In this document: one piece after another, positions 35,195-44,604 of the stretch | Layout of the letters: the number at the start of each line of letters is the position of its first letter | Numbering within the stretch: position 1 is the first letter of the stretch | Assembly (NCBI GenBank): GCA_028285265.1 | Contig: JANQPX010000038.1 | Location: forward strand, 100,262 to 164,261 | Source of the DNA: Geminicoccaceae bacterium | Lineage (GTDB): Bacteria > Pseudomonadota > Alphaproteobacteria > Geminicoccales > Geminicoccaceae | Direction: 5' to 3' | DNA length: 64,000 nucleotides | Notes under the pieces: model-generated | Databases searched by the model: none | The model's input: only the letters and a program-made list of their open reading frames with translations | Told to the model about the DNA's origin: nothing | Position numbers and translations under genes: made by a program

Positions 35195-37195
35195 ATGATC
35201 GCGGAAACTAAGGCATCCACCACACCTCTCGACGTCACCGATCATCTTTGGATTCCGATGCCAGACGGCGTGCGGTTGGCCGCACGTCTCTGGCTGCCGC
35301 AATCAGCGCACCATACGCCAGCGCCTACCGTTTTCGAGTACATTCCCTACCGCAAGACTGACATGGTCCGCGCGCGGGACGAACGCAACCATCCCTTTTT
35401 CGCCGAACATGGCTATGCGTGTCTGCGCGTCGACATGCGGGGTTCAGGCGACAGCGAAGGGCACATGGATGACATGTACTCAGATCTCGAACGCACCGAT
35501 GCACATGACGTCATCGCCTGGATCGCTGCGCAACCCTGGTGTAACGGACGAATCGGTATGTTCGGTACGTCTTGGGGCGGCACGGCAGCGCTTCAGGCTA
35601 ATGTCGACGCACCAGAAGCCCTGCAAGCGATTATTGCGGTTTGTGCCACGCATGACCGTTATGAAGACGACATTCACCATATGGGCGGCTGTCTGCTAAC
35701 AGACAGCATCGAGTGGGGTGCAACGCTGCCCGTGATCCTTGGATCACCACCAACCACACACGTTGGTGATGACTGGCAAACGAGGTGGGAGGAGCGGTTA
35801 GCAAATCTCGCCTTTCCGCTCGAAACTTGGGTACGCGAAGAAACTCAAGGTGACTATTGGCGCCGTGGATCAGTCGTGCATGACGCCGATCGATTGAGAC
35901 GTCCTATACTTGCGATTGGTGGTTGGTCTGACCGCTATTCAAACTCGGTGATGTCGCTCTTATCAGCCCGTCCAGATCTGGTCTGGGGTTTGGTCGGCCC
36001 GTGGGGACACCATTACCCAGACAAGGGGACGCCGGGGCCAGCCGTCGGCTTCCAACAACTGGCGCTCGTCTGGTGGAATTCTTGGTTGCGAGATCCCGTG
36101 CCAGCCCCACCGAAATGGCCTCGGCTACGGGCATGGCTCTCTGAATTCGATTCTCCTGCAGATGAGATCGACCAGCGCAATGGCTGCTGGATCCAATCAG
36201 AAGAGGCCATTCCTGATGTCCAAACGAAGGTCTGGCATCTCGATGAACGGGGGCTTTCGCAGACACCTTCGAAGTCAGACCATTGGACCGTACCCTTCGA
36301 TCTCCATGTCGGGTGTGCATCCGGGGATACCGGCTATTTTGGGCGTCCGGGCGGTGAGCCATTGGATCAACGAGACGACGATGCGCTTTCATTGACATTC
36401 GACTCGCCTCCGCTGACAGATGAATTCATCCTCCTCGGCGCCACGGAAGCTATCCTAACGCTATTGACCCCACGGAACCGCCAACTTGCATTAAGACTCA
36501 ATGACGTCGCACCGGATGGAACGTCAGCTCGCGTAGTCTGGACAGTGCAAAACCTCTCCATCAACGATCGCGACGCTAAGACATCTGACAGTAAAGCCGT
36601 CAAAACGCGCAAGGTTCAGCTAACCTTCCCGACAAAGGCTTATCGCTTCCGAAAGGGACATCGGATTCGGCTTTCAATCACCGCATCTTATTGGCCGATA
36701 ATTTGGCCATCATCCAGGCCAGGCGAACTCTTCATCACCTCTGGCCTGCTGAGACTACCGACACCTCCGGCGAAGCCCAAAGAGCTGAAGCATGGCCTCC
36801 CGCCTGCGCAAGACCTGCCGAGAACAAAGCAGCACCACATTGTGATGTCATCGCCACTCGACCGAGTTTCTTGCACTGAAGGCAATGGGACCCTCGTTTC
36901 CAGCTGGCATCAACCCTATTCAGAGGTGTTTTGTTCCGAGACTGAGGCATCATTTGGATTCGAGACTCGCGCCGTTCATCGGGCCATACCGCAAGACCCA
37001 CTATCGACAGACAGTACAGTCGAGCACCGAGCAGTTTACAAACGTCCAGACGGTACCGCAGAGGTGCGTTGTATCGTTTCTGTGAAGAGCGACAACAGCT
37101 TCTATTATCTCGACGGGAGCGTCAACGCAGAATGGGAAGAAAAGCTTGTAGCCGTGCGAAACTGGAAGCGGTCAATCCCGCGTCGATTTGGCTAG
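35195..37195 (+). CDS. CocE/NonD-family hydrolase (S15-type), copy 3
   Basis: A 666-residue serine hydrolase with the same two-part architecture as the two copies on the opposite strand: DHLWIPMPDGVRLAARLWLP (16-35), VDMRGSGDSEG (79-89), nucleophile GTSWGG with Ser127, and GPWGHHYPDKGTPGP near 268. The ATG at 35195 has GGAGG at 35186-35190. It is transcribed alone and away from the XRE-cupin regulator. The three nucleophile elbows (GISWGG, GKSWGA, GTSWGG) differ at the residue before Ser, which suggests different substrates or acyl groups within one pathway rather than simple dosage. Confidence 0.9.
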   Translation: MIAETKASTTPLDVTDHLWIPMPDGVRLAARLWLPQSAHHTPAPTVFEYIPYRKTDMVRARDERNHPFFAEHGYACLRVDMRGSGDSEGHMDDMYSDLERTDAHDVIAWIAAQPWCNGRIGMFGTSWGGTAALQANVDAPEALQAIIAVCATHDRYEDDIHHMGGCLLTDSIEWGATLPVILGSPPTTHVGDDWQTRWEERLANLAFPLETWVREETQGDYWRRGSVVHDADRLRRPILAIGGWSDRYSNSVMSLLSARPDLVWGLVGPWGHHYPDKGTPGPAVGFQQLALVWWNSWLRDPVPAPPKWPRLRAWLSEFDSPADEIDQRNGCWIQSEEAIPDVQTKVWHLDERGLSQTPSKSDHWTVPFDLHVGCASGDTGYFGRPGGEPLDQRDDDALSLTFDSPPLTDEFILLGATEAILTLLTPRNRQLALRLNDVAPDGTSARVVWTVQNLSINDRDAKTSDSKAVKTRKVQLTFPTKAYRFRKGHRIRLSITASYWPIIWPSSRPGELFITSGLLRLPTPPAKPKELKHGLPPAQDLPRTKQHHIVMSSPLDRVSCTEGNGTLVSSWHQPYSEVFCSETEASFGFETRAVHRAIPQDPLSTDSTVEHRAVYKRPDGTAEVRCIVSVKSDNSFYYLDGSVNAEWEEKLVAVRNWKRSIPRRFG

Positions 37196-37526
37196 ATGAA
37201 GCCTCCTCACTTTGATTGAACACCTGCTCGCTAGTTTGCAGGATGCGTGTTTGCCCTCCATGTGGATGATGTCCGCGACCCACCCGGAGGGAAAGCCAAC
37301 ATGTCCGTGCCACGGTTTCGGATGATGATCGCGATCTCGCACTTAACCCCTCTTTGGCACCCCAACCGCTGCGACGCCCTGATGCTGTTTGCGAGAAATG
37401 CGATGCCAGTAACAAGCCATCTTGCTCAGGAAAATGATCCGCTTGCTATGACACGAGAACTTCACACAACACAGGTCTATCTCGATCCAAGATGGGCAAA
37501 GCAAAATCGATCATAGGAATCTCACC
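37196..37526. other. 331-bp gap without a recognised gene
   Basis: A plus-strand frame of 89 codons (37247-37516) is open but has no ribosome-binding site or recognisable motif. AGGA before 37527 is the likely ribosome-binding site of the following gene. Nothing else is supported. Confidence 0.45.
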
Positions 37527-38375
37527 ATGTCCGCACCAGCATTTCAGACGACTTGTCTTCCCTCCGGCCAAATCGTGCCGACGCTAGGACAAGGAACCTG
37601 GTTCATGGGCGATCGCTCTGATCTGAAAGCAGAGGAAATTAGAGCTCTCCGTCGCGGGATCGATCTTGGCATGACTTTGATCGATACGGCAGAGATGTAT
37701 GGCAATGGAGCCGCTGAAACTCTGGTTGGAACAGCGATTCAGCATTGTCGTGATGATGTCTTTCTCGTCAGCAAGGTTCTTCCGAGCCATGCACACCTTG
37801 AGGGAACGATCGCAGCGTGCGAAGCGAGCTTGAAGCGACTCCGTACGGATCGCATCGATCTCTACCTCCTGCACTGGCGAGGACATGTATCGATCGTCGA
37901 AACAATCGACGCGTTTAACCAACTCGTCGACGCTGGCAAGATCCTTCATTGGGGTGTGAGCAATCTCGCCCAGAATGATATGCAGGAGCTGGTCAACGTT
38001 CCTGGTGGAAGCGCCGTTCAAACAAACCAAGTCCTTTACAATCTCAGTCGAAGAGGGATCGAATTCGATCTTCTGCCCTGGTGCCGTCAGCGAAACATGC
38101 CGATCATGGCCTATTCGCCTGTGGAACAAGGGCGATTACTCACACATCCAACACTGAGCGCCCTTGCAAATTCCTATCAAGCAACTCCGGCCCAAGTGGC
38201 ACTTGCTTGGTTGCTGCGCCAAGACGGAATTATCGCCATACCAAAAGCGGGAAAACAGAATCACGTCGAAGACAACCATCGGGCCTTAGATCTTGCTTTG
38301 TCCGACGACGATCTCGCTATGCTCGACCATATCTTCCCACCTCCTACAGCGCCGGCCCCTTTGGAAGTGCTTTAG
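37527..38375 (+). CDS. Aldo/keto reductase
   Basis: A 282-residue TIM-barrel NADPH-dependent oxidoreductase. The catalytic tetrad is visible: Asp and Tyr in LIDTAEMYGNG (near 51-61), Lys in FLVSKVLPSH (near 78) and His in LYLLHWRG (near 115). Cofactor-binding segments are GVSN (near 143) and AIPKAGKQNHVEDN (near 240-254). It resembles the YeaE/DkgA-like group that reduces methylglyoxal and other aldehydes. The start has AGGA about eight bases upstream. It appears to be a single-gene unit; a role in the adjacent CocE pathway is possible but unsupported. Confidence 0.9.
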   Translation: MSAPAFQTTCLPSGQIVPTLGQGTWFMGDRSDLKAEEIRALRRGIDLGMTLIDTAEMYGNGAAETLVGTAIQHCRDDVFLVSKVLPSHAHLEGTIAACEASLKRLRTDRIDLYLLHWRGHVSIVETIDAFNQLVDAGKILHWGVSNLAQNDMQELVNVPGGSAVQTNQVLYNLSRRGIEFDLLPWCRQRNMPIMAYSPVEQGRLLTHPTLSALANSYQATPAQVALAWLLRQDGIIAIPKAGKQNHVEDNHRALDLALSDDDLAMLDHIFPPPTAPAPLEVL

Positions 38376-38657
38376 AGACGACTGATCGCCTTACGTCTTT
38401 GCATGCTTTGCACAATTGACGAATGAGACATCTCTGATTCGCGTGCGATGATGCACGAAGCCGCCCTTTGGTCAGCCCGTTCGAGGTGTGTTGATATGGT
38501 GAGACCATCGACGCGTGTTCGGCGAGCTAAGGCCACGGAACTTGCGGTTCACTGACCTTGAGCATGCGAACAATGACACGACCAATTTCTCGCAAACACC
38601 TGGTCGGTCGCTTGATTCCAGCCCGCTGAATGGCAAAGCTCGCCAAGGGATGGAAGA

Positions 38658-39299
38658 TCAGGGGAAGAGTTCAGCATGCTGAAAGAGAAGAATCGAATTA
38701 TTTGCTGGCATGTCGATGTTCTCAACAAGTCTAAGACCATGTTCTCTCGCTGCAACATCGAGATCAGCTGTGTCACGCACGCCCCAAAGGTCATTTTGTT
38801 GCCGAAGATGGGCGTCAAACGTCATGTTACTTGCTGCGATGTGTACACCGTCGCGCGCGAACGGGCCGTAAACCACAAGCACGCCGTCCCGCTTGATGTA
38901 ACGCTTAGCTGCACGCAATAATCCTAATGAAACCAACCATGACGTGATGTGCAAGACATTGATGCAGAGAATGGCATCGATGTCGTCTGCCGGCGGTCTT
39001 CCATCTCGACCGAGCGCCCAATCAGACGCAGCAGCATCGATATCGACCGACGATCTGACATTTGCCAGAGCACGTTTTGCTTGCCACGCATCGATACTGT
39101 CACGATGAATCGGGTTTGGGTCCGACGGCCACCAAATGAGTCGTGGCAATGCTGCTGCGAAAGTGACCAGATGCTGGCCCGTTCCACTACCGATTTCAAT
39201 AACGTTGCCATTCTTGTCACCAAGCAGTCGCCTTAGTACGTCGGCAATCGAAGCATGATTCCGATGAAAGGCTGGGGCATCCAGGCAATTACCAGACAA
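38658..39299 (-). CDS. DUF938 family SAM-dependent methyltransferase-like protein
   Basis: About 213 residues with a class I methyltransferase fold. Family blocks are DAPAFHRNHASIADVLRRLL at the N-terminus, VIEIGSGTGQHLVTFAAALP (SAM motif I), WWPSDPNPIHRDSIDAW, ILCINVLHITSW and VVYGPFARDGVHI. DUF938 proteins have no established substrate. The start is uncertain: a TTG at 39299 gives the family-length N-terminus just before DAPAFHRNH, with GGAG eleven bases upstream, while the frame is open to 39482 with an ATG at 39365. It is convergent with the aldo/keto reductase. Confidence 0.8.
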   Translation of the reverse strand: MSGNCLDAPAFHRNHASIADVLRRLLGDKNGNVIEIGSGTGQHLVTFAAALPRLIWWPSDPNPIHRDSIDAWQAKRALANVRSSVDIDAAASDWALGRDGRPPADDIDAILCINVLHITSWLVSLGLLRAAKRYIKRDGVLVVYGPFARDGVHIAASNMTFDAHLRQQNDLWGVRDTADLDVAAREHGLRLVENIDMPANNSILLFQHAELFP

Positions 39300-39677
39300 G
39301 GTTTTCTCATCTCCGCAATTAAGCCATCCGAGATATCGGCTTGGACCGGGCGATCCAATGTGCATACACCTGAAGCACGAGGTAAAGCTCCGAACAGCCT
39401 TTACCATACTGGGAAAGCCGGTTCGAGAGATGCGTTCATGCATCAGCCCGGCAGCGAACTGTGCTTGTTCACGCCGCCGCATCTATCACGATCATGCCTT
39501 GCCAGCAGAAGAGACGCTCTGGCGGTCGCCAACAACGCCTACTTGCGCGGAGACGCGTATCATCACGTGTCGTTGCCACGATCATCAATCTATAGTTTAT
39601 TTTTTATAGTTGGAAACACTCTTGCGTTGTGTTTGTGAAGCATTTCACAGACAGACACGACCTTTTTGGCAACCATC
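39300..39677. other. Divergent gap between DUF938 and patatin-like genes
   Basis: No separate gene is supported. An AT-rich stretch at about 39588-39620 (TATAGTTTATTTTTTATAG) could hold the promoter of the patatin-like gene. Part of this interval may be N-terminal coding sequence if the methyltransferase starts further upstream. Confidence 0.4.
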
Positions 39678-42443
39678 ATGGACCAATGTCAGCATGACGA
39701 TAAAGGAAGGTCTGGCCCTGATGAAGTTGCCAAGATGAGGTTGCATTCGAGCATAAGGAGGAGTTGGATCTCGATCATGTTGAAACAGGCCAAGGTCGCA
39801 CTAAGGATCTTTTTCTTCGATCATTGGCGCTACTTGCTGCGTCATTGGTTTCCACTAATCCTGCTTGGTGTGGTCTGGGCCTTTATCGCTGGCTGGATCG
39901 GAGCAAGCTTCGGCGTGCCACTGCTTTTTCGCGATGACCCCGCCTACGATTACAAATTCGCACAGTCCTGGCTGAACCGTCCCAGTATTGCCGGTTACAC
40001 AGCCGCAACAGTTCTTCTCGCTGCTGTTTTGGCGGTTGTCTATATCCTTGAGATCATTGGGATGCCGCCCAAGCGGACACCTGGCAAGCCCATGCTCGCG
40101 ACCATTCGCTTCTTCGCAATCGCAGGCGCAGCGCCTTTGGTGGCTCTTGTACTGGCGGCAACCTTTCCGTCTTTCGACTTTGTCGAGGGAACATCATCTT
40201 GCGATCCCGCGGTCAACAGCTTTTGCCTCCCGGGCGGTTTCGAGCCCTCCATATCGAGGGACGATCCTGCCTCTTTTCACCCTTGGGAAGGCATGAAGGC
40301 GTTAACCGGGATCCTGCTCGGCAGCGCCATCGCCTTTGTCCTCGGCACATTGATTTTCTTGATCAGTACCTGGGTTGCGTGGACTGTTTCCAAAGTAAGC
40401 CTAACCCATTCAGGACTTGAGCGATGGCTTGGTTGGGTCCCTTTCCTCTTCAGCGGCAAGGCACGTGATCACTATCCGCTGATGATCGGCACAGGTCTCA
40501 GCATCTTTTTGACAACAGGCGTTCTGTTCTTCGTTTCAAACTCGGGAATAAGCCTTGCGGCTATTGCCCGCCCCGCCGCAGCGATTTGTATCTTTTTTGG
40601 GTTTATTGTCGTTTTCTACTTCTTCATTTTGTTATTAGCCCCCTCCCTTCGTTTCATCGGCGTGATTGCATTCTTTGCATACCATGCCTTCATTGGCGTC
40701 GATCGATATATCAATGAATTTCCGGGCTTTAAGATGAGCCTCTCGGACGAAACCGAACAGACAATCAACTACTATGATTGTCTGTTACCATTGTCCAAGA
40801 GCGGCAAGCCGGCACCGGCCAAGGACTGTAAAGATCCGCCCGTCGACACAGTCGCTCAGCCCCCACAACAGACGATCGACCATCGTCCGACACCGCCCTT
40901 GCTTTCTGCCGAACAATGGGCGGAACAATGGATCTCCGATCGAGATCAAGAGACCCCAAAAAAGCTGGTCATTATCGCAACACAAGGCGGTGCATATCGC
41001 GCAAGCTTTTGGACCTCGCTCATCCTGGATGAGCTCGTGAAGCGCGACAAGCAAGGCCCACTCTCAGGCCTAATCGACCGGGTGGGTCTCTTAACCGGCG
41101 CCTCCGGCGGTATGGTCGGCGCCGCGTATTTTACGGTGATGAGTTCCACCCCAAAGGATTGGTATCGCTTCCACCACAGCTACGACTGCGGCATGAACGG
41201 CGTCGACGAAGCAACATGGGCATTCGGTCCGATCACTAGCAAACTTTGCTTGGATATCTTCATCAGCAATCATAGCCACAATAGCGACGCCAAATTTCCA
41301 TCTGCACGTCCGATTGCACGCGACAGCCTGACGCCACTGGCCGCACAAACCATCTTTTACGACATTCCCCGCGTCTTGCTCTGGCCGCTTACCGATCTGC
41401 CGGGTCTGACAACACTTGGGCTGGACGACATGCTCGACTGGGACGAACAAAGTTATCATGACCGAGGCTTGATTCTCGAACGTCAGTGGCAAACCCTGCA
41501 TACCTCCTATGGCGCGCTCGCACGACAGCAGGCAGCGTTGCGCCAGGAGGGACGACGTCATCCCTCGATGATCATCTCACCGATGATGGCCGATACCGGC
41601 CAGCCGATCCTGGTCTCCAATCTCGACCTCGATGGCCTGATCAATGGCAGCACCCAAGAAGCCGTCTCTCTGTTCGATTGGTTTCCGGACATTCGTGAAG
41701 ATTTCCGAGTGAACACTGCGGTGCGTATGAACGCCACGTTCCCTTATATCAGCCCAGCGGCATCGCTGCCGACCACCGTAAGGCGACGTGTGGTCGATGC
41801 CGGCTACTATGACAACTACGGCGTCAACACCGCTGTCTCCTGGTTGTTCCAGGATGAAATCCTCGACGTCATTGCCAATGAAGATTCGGGTATTGATGGC
41901 ATTGTCTTCATTCAGATTCGCGCTTTTCCTGGGCGTGATCAGGGCCAGGAAGATGCTGATCCCAGTAACATAAAAGGCGCCACACCTGTACAACTGGCCG
42001 AACGCGATAAAGAAGCTCACAAACCTGATCTACCTCTGGTCCCCGAATGGATGACCAGCCCTCTTGCAGGTGTCCTCTCCGCTCGGTCCGGTAGTATGGC
42101 ATATCGCAACGATGCCCAGATCGATAGGCTCAAGAAACTGTTTATGGCAAAGGGACGTCCTGCAGATTTTGTCCAATCGATCACGTTCGAAAACCACGCC
42201 GATCCCGATCTGGTAGGCGTGTCCTGGCACATCACGCCTGCCGAGATGGCCAAACTCGAATCCGAGTTAAAAAGCCCCTGGAACTGCGAGCAGTTCAAAC
42301 TGCTGGAAGCGTTCTGGCAACGTTCGTTTTCTGACACAGAAGAACCATCAGTCGCCACGGGAACGATTGTCGAGGCGGCTTACATGGCAGAGCCAGCTTT
42401 CGGTCCAACGACGGACGCCTGCCCGTCCGACATAAGAAACTGA
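39678..42443 (+). CDS. Membrane-anchored patatin-like phospholipase
   Basis: A protein of about 921 residues with an N-terminal membrane part and a C-terminal patatin-like hydrolase. Hydrophobic segments include HWFPLILLGVVWAFIAGWIG, YTAATVLLAAVLAVVYILEI, a third near FFAIAGAAPLVALVLAATF, and four more up to about residue 350. The patatin domain has an oxyanion-like QGGAYRASFW, the nucleophile elbow TGASGGMVGAAYF (GASGG) and the catalytic Asp in VVDAGYYDNYG, so the Ser-Asp dyad is intact. The start is uncertain: ATG 39678 is used, with ATGs at 39735 and 39777 as alternatives. Lipid acyl hydrolysis at the inner membrane is the likely activity; such multi-span fusions are poorly characterised. 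Confidence 0.82.
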   Translation: MDQCQHDDKGRSGPDEVAKMRLHSSIRRSWISIMLKQAKVALRIFFFDHWRYLLRHWFPLILLGVVWAFIAGWIGASFGVPLLFRDDPAYDYKFAQSWLNRPSIAGYTAATVLLAAVLAVVYILEIIGMPPKRTPGKPMLATIRFFAIAGAAPLVALVLAATFPSFDFVEGTSSCDPAVNSFCLPGGFEPSISRDDPASFHPWEGMKALTGILLGSAIAFVLGTLIFLISTWVAWTVSKVSLTHSGLERWLGWVPFLFSGKARDHYPLMIGTGLSIFLTTGVLFFVSNSGISLAAIARPAAAICIFFGFIVVFYFFILLLAPSLRFIGVIAFFAYHAFIGVDRYINEFPGFKMSLSDETEQTINYYDCLLPLSKSGKPAPAKDCKDPPVDTVAQPPQQTIDHRPTPPLLSAEQWAEQWISDRDQETPKKLVIIATQGGAYRASFWTSLILDELVKRDKQGPLSGLIDRVGLLTGASGGMVGAAYFTVMSSTPKDWYRFHHSYDCGMNGVDEATWAFGPITSKLCLDIFISNHSHNSDAKFPSARPIARDSLTPLAAQTIFYDIPRVLLWPLTDLPGLTTLGLDDMLDWDEQSYHDRGLILERQWQTLHTSYGALARQQAALRQEGRRHPSMIISPMMADTGQPILVSNLDLDGLINGSTQEAVSLFDWFPDIREDFRVNTAVRMNATFPYISPAASLPTTVRRRVVDAGYYDNYGVNTAVSWLFQDEILDVIANEDSGIDGIVFIQIRAFPGRDQGQEDADPSNIKGATPVQLAERDKEAHKPDLPLVPEWMTSPLAGVLSARSGSMAYRNDAQIDRLKKLFMAKGRPADFVQSITFENHADPDLVGVSWHITPAEMAKLESELKSPWNCEQFKLLEAFWQRSFSDTEEPSVATGTIVEAAYMAEPAFGPTTDACPSDIRN

Positions 42444-42607
42444 AACGATGGTATTTGGCCGAACTGAATGAAGCCACCAATAGCCTGGCCGGATAGACGT
42501 TTCGGGCTGCTCAAAGGAGCACTCCTGTCGCCCAAACGTACCGACCCTTCGGTATGACAAGCCTATAGCGGGCTGCTGTAGCGGTGAAAGAATGACGAAG
42601 GGAGCTC

Positions 42608-42632
42608 GGGACGGGCCTATTCAGCCCGTCCC
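42608..42632. terminator. Hairpin terminator between convergent patatin-like and potF-like genes
   Basis: A perfect 9-bp stem, GGGACGGGC / GCCCGTCCC, with loop CTATTCA. It is followed on the plus strand by GTTT and lies between the 3' ends of convergent genes, so it probably serves both directions, although the T-run is short. Confidence 0.6.
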
Positions 42633-42659
42633 GTTTGATCGGTGAGAAGACACCCTGGC

Positions 42660-43697
42660 CTACTTGCGAAGGCGGGTCCAGAGCTGGTCATAGACAGCCT
42701 GGGTAGCCTCGTCACAGACCTCCACGAACGTGCCTGCGGGAGCGTCAGCAGGTGGACTCTGTTCAGGAGACGTCTTGAGTTCCGGGTCAAGATGATCGTC
42801 GACGCCATTAACTCCAGCAGTGTAGCGTGCAAAATTTGTGACCGCCGCAGCGTTTTCTGGTTCCAGCAAGAAATCCATAAAGAGAAGCGCATTCTCGCGG
42901 TTCGGAGCATCCTTCAGCAAGACGACATTGTCCATCCAGGCGACATAGCCCTCCTTCGGATAGGCATACTGGATGTTGGCACCTTCAAGACGCGCTTTGG
43001 CCGAAAAGCCGTTCCAAATCATACCCGCCATGGCATCTCCAGATACCAGGACATCTTTTGCGCTGTCAGAATTAAACGAAGCCCAATGAGGCTTCGCACC
43101 CTGAACCAGCTCATCCAACGCCTTGAGTTGCTCCCGGTCAGTTGTGCACTGAGGAATCCCAAGATGCAGGGAAGCAAGGAGGAGGACTTCACCCTGGGTG
43201 TCCAAGATATTGATCTTGCCTTGGAGCTCTTCTGGCGGATCGAAGATGATCGAAGTGGTGTTGATCTCACCGCCATAGGCGTCAAGATTGACAGAGAAGC
43301 TGGTCGAGCCCCACTGATAAGGAATCGAGTGTTGGCGTCCTGGGTCGAAAGGCACATCAAGCCATTGGTCCTGAATGTTGCCTTTGTTCTTCAATTCGCC
43401 ATCCGTGATGGTGTCGAGCATGCCCTCGCCGGCCATGATGGCAACCATATAGTCACCAGGAACCGCAACGTCGTAGGAGCCAAGTGAACCGGCTTTGAGT
43501 GCCGCTAATAGGGCCTCATTACTGTCGTAGGTGTCCATGGTGACCTCGACGTCGTACTCAGCCGAGAATTTGTCGAGAAGTTCTTGCGGGATGTATTCGA
43601 ACCAATGATAGATAGAGAGCTGGCCTTCAGCTTGCGCCGCACCTGCAGATACCATCAGCGCGGCCGCGGCGACGCCCATTTTCAAAGTTGTTTTCAC
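42660..43697 (-). CDS. Polyamine-type ABC transporter substrate-binding protein (PotF/PotD-like)
   Basis: A 345-residue periplasmic binding protein. The signal peptide ends SAGAAQA before EGQLSIYHWFEYIPQELLDK, a PotF/PotD-type mature start. Other family blocks are VAVPGDYMVAIMAGEGMLD, SIPYQWGSTSFSVNLDAYGG and GMIWNGFSAKARLEG. The ligand is likely spermidine, putrescine or another cationic amine. It is transcribed leftward after the two permease genes, so it is the last gene in potG-potH-potI-potF order. A GGAGAG ribosome-binding site lies upstream. Confidence 0.9.
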   Translation of the reverse strand: MKTTLKMGVAAAALMVSAGAAQAEGQLSIYHWFEYIPQELLDKFSAEYDVEVTMDTYDSNEALLAALKAGSLGSYDVAVPGDYMVAIMAGEGMLDTITDGELKNKGNIQDQWLDVPFDPGRQHSIPYQWGSTSFSVNLDAYGGEINTTSIIFDPPEELQGKINILDTQGEVLLLASLHLGIPQCTTDREQLKALDELVQGAKPHWASFNSDSAKDVLVSGDAMAGMIWNGFSAKARLEGANIQYAYPKEGYVAWMDNVVLLKDAPNRENALLFMDFLLEPENAAAVTNFARYTAGVNGVDDHLDPELKTSPEQSPPADAPAGTFVEVCDEATQAVYDQLWTRLRK

Positions 43698-43734
43698 GTT
43701 TCTCTCCTTTGTTTATCGGGATCGTCCCCGGGGG

Positions 43735-44604
43735 TTATCTATTGTTCTTCTCGCCCATTTTGCTGACGATATAGGAAATCGTGACGAACAGGATTGAGAC
43801 GGCAAGCATCAACGTCGACAGCGCCATGATATTCGGTTTAATGCCCTGCTTAACCGCACCAAAAATGGCTGTCGGCAAGGTTTCGATTCCGGCGCCTTTA
43901 ACGAAGTTCGTGATGATGAAGTCATCAAGCGAAATGATAAACGCAAGTAGGAAGCCGGAAATGATTCCCGGCATCATCAGGGGTGCCAAGACGTATCGAA
44001 AGGCTTCCCATCGACTTGCGTAGAGATCCTGCGCAGCCTCCTCAAACGTCAACTCGATACCTTGAAGCCTAGCGGCAATCGGCAAGTAAGCGAAGGGGAT
44101 GCAAAAGGTAATGTGCGCAACCAAGATCGTTGCGTACCCACGTGCGAAGCCGATGGTGCTGAAGAAAATCAACGTGGCGACAGCCGTGACAATTTCCGGA
44201 ACCATGATCGGCAAGCTGATCAAACCGAAAGTAAGCGACTTACCTCGAAAACTCCCGCCCCTGACCATAGCGATCGCAGCTGCCGTGGCGATGATGGTTG
44301 ATGCCGTCGCCGCGAGGAGCGCTATGGTAACTGATGCCCAAGCAGCATCTTTGAATTTCTGTGCTTCGAGCCCAAAGAAAACATCTTCGTACCACCGGAA
44401 GGAAAAGCCCCCCCATCTGGTGATTGATGCCGAATCGTTGAAGCTATAGACCATGACCACCAGAAGTGGTGCATAAAGCAGGACGAGACAGACAATAGTG
44501 ATTGCAAGAAATCCAGGATAGCTCTTGAGATCAATCCGACTCGTTCGAATACCGCGTGCACCATGGCCAGCTTCCGCAGCAGTTCTCATGCGGGTGGCAG
44601 CCAT
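43735..44604 (-). CDS. Polyamine-type ABC transporter permease (PotI/PotC-like)
   Basis: A 289-residue permease with six membrane spans; the first is YPGFLAITIVCLVLLYAPLL. The coupling EAA motif is in FEEAAQDLYASRWEAFRYVL, and LMMPGIISGFLLAFIISLDD precedes the conserved FIITNFVKGAG, typical of PotC/PotI. The start directly abuts the stop of the PotH-like gene. About 20 N-terminal residues precede the first helix, so an internal start is possible. It forms the channel with the PotH-like subunit. Confidence 0.9.
   Translation of the reverse strand: MAATRMRTAAEAGHGARGIRTSRIDLKSYPGFLAITIVCLVLLYAPLLVVMVYSFNDSASITRWGGFSFRWYEDVFFGLEAQKFKDAAWASVTIALLAATASTIIATAAAIAMVRGGSFRGKSLTFGLISLPIMVPEIVTAVATLIFFSTIGFARGYATILVAHITFCIPFAYLPIAARLQGIELTFEEAAQDLYASRWEAFRYVLAPLMMPGIISGFLLAFIISLDDFIITNFVKGAGIETLPTAIFGAVKQGIKPNIMALSTLMLAVSILFVTISYIVSKMGEKNNR

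Noticed and set aside
37247..37516. 89-codon plus-strand frame before the aldo/keto reductase
   Set aside because: Its composition is not protein-like and it has no ribosome-binding site.
42642..43487. A 281-codon plus-strand open frame
   Set aside because: It is antisense to the PotF-like binding protein, which has a signal peptide and family motifs; the plus frame has none.
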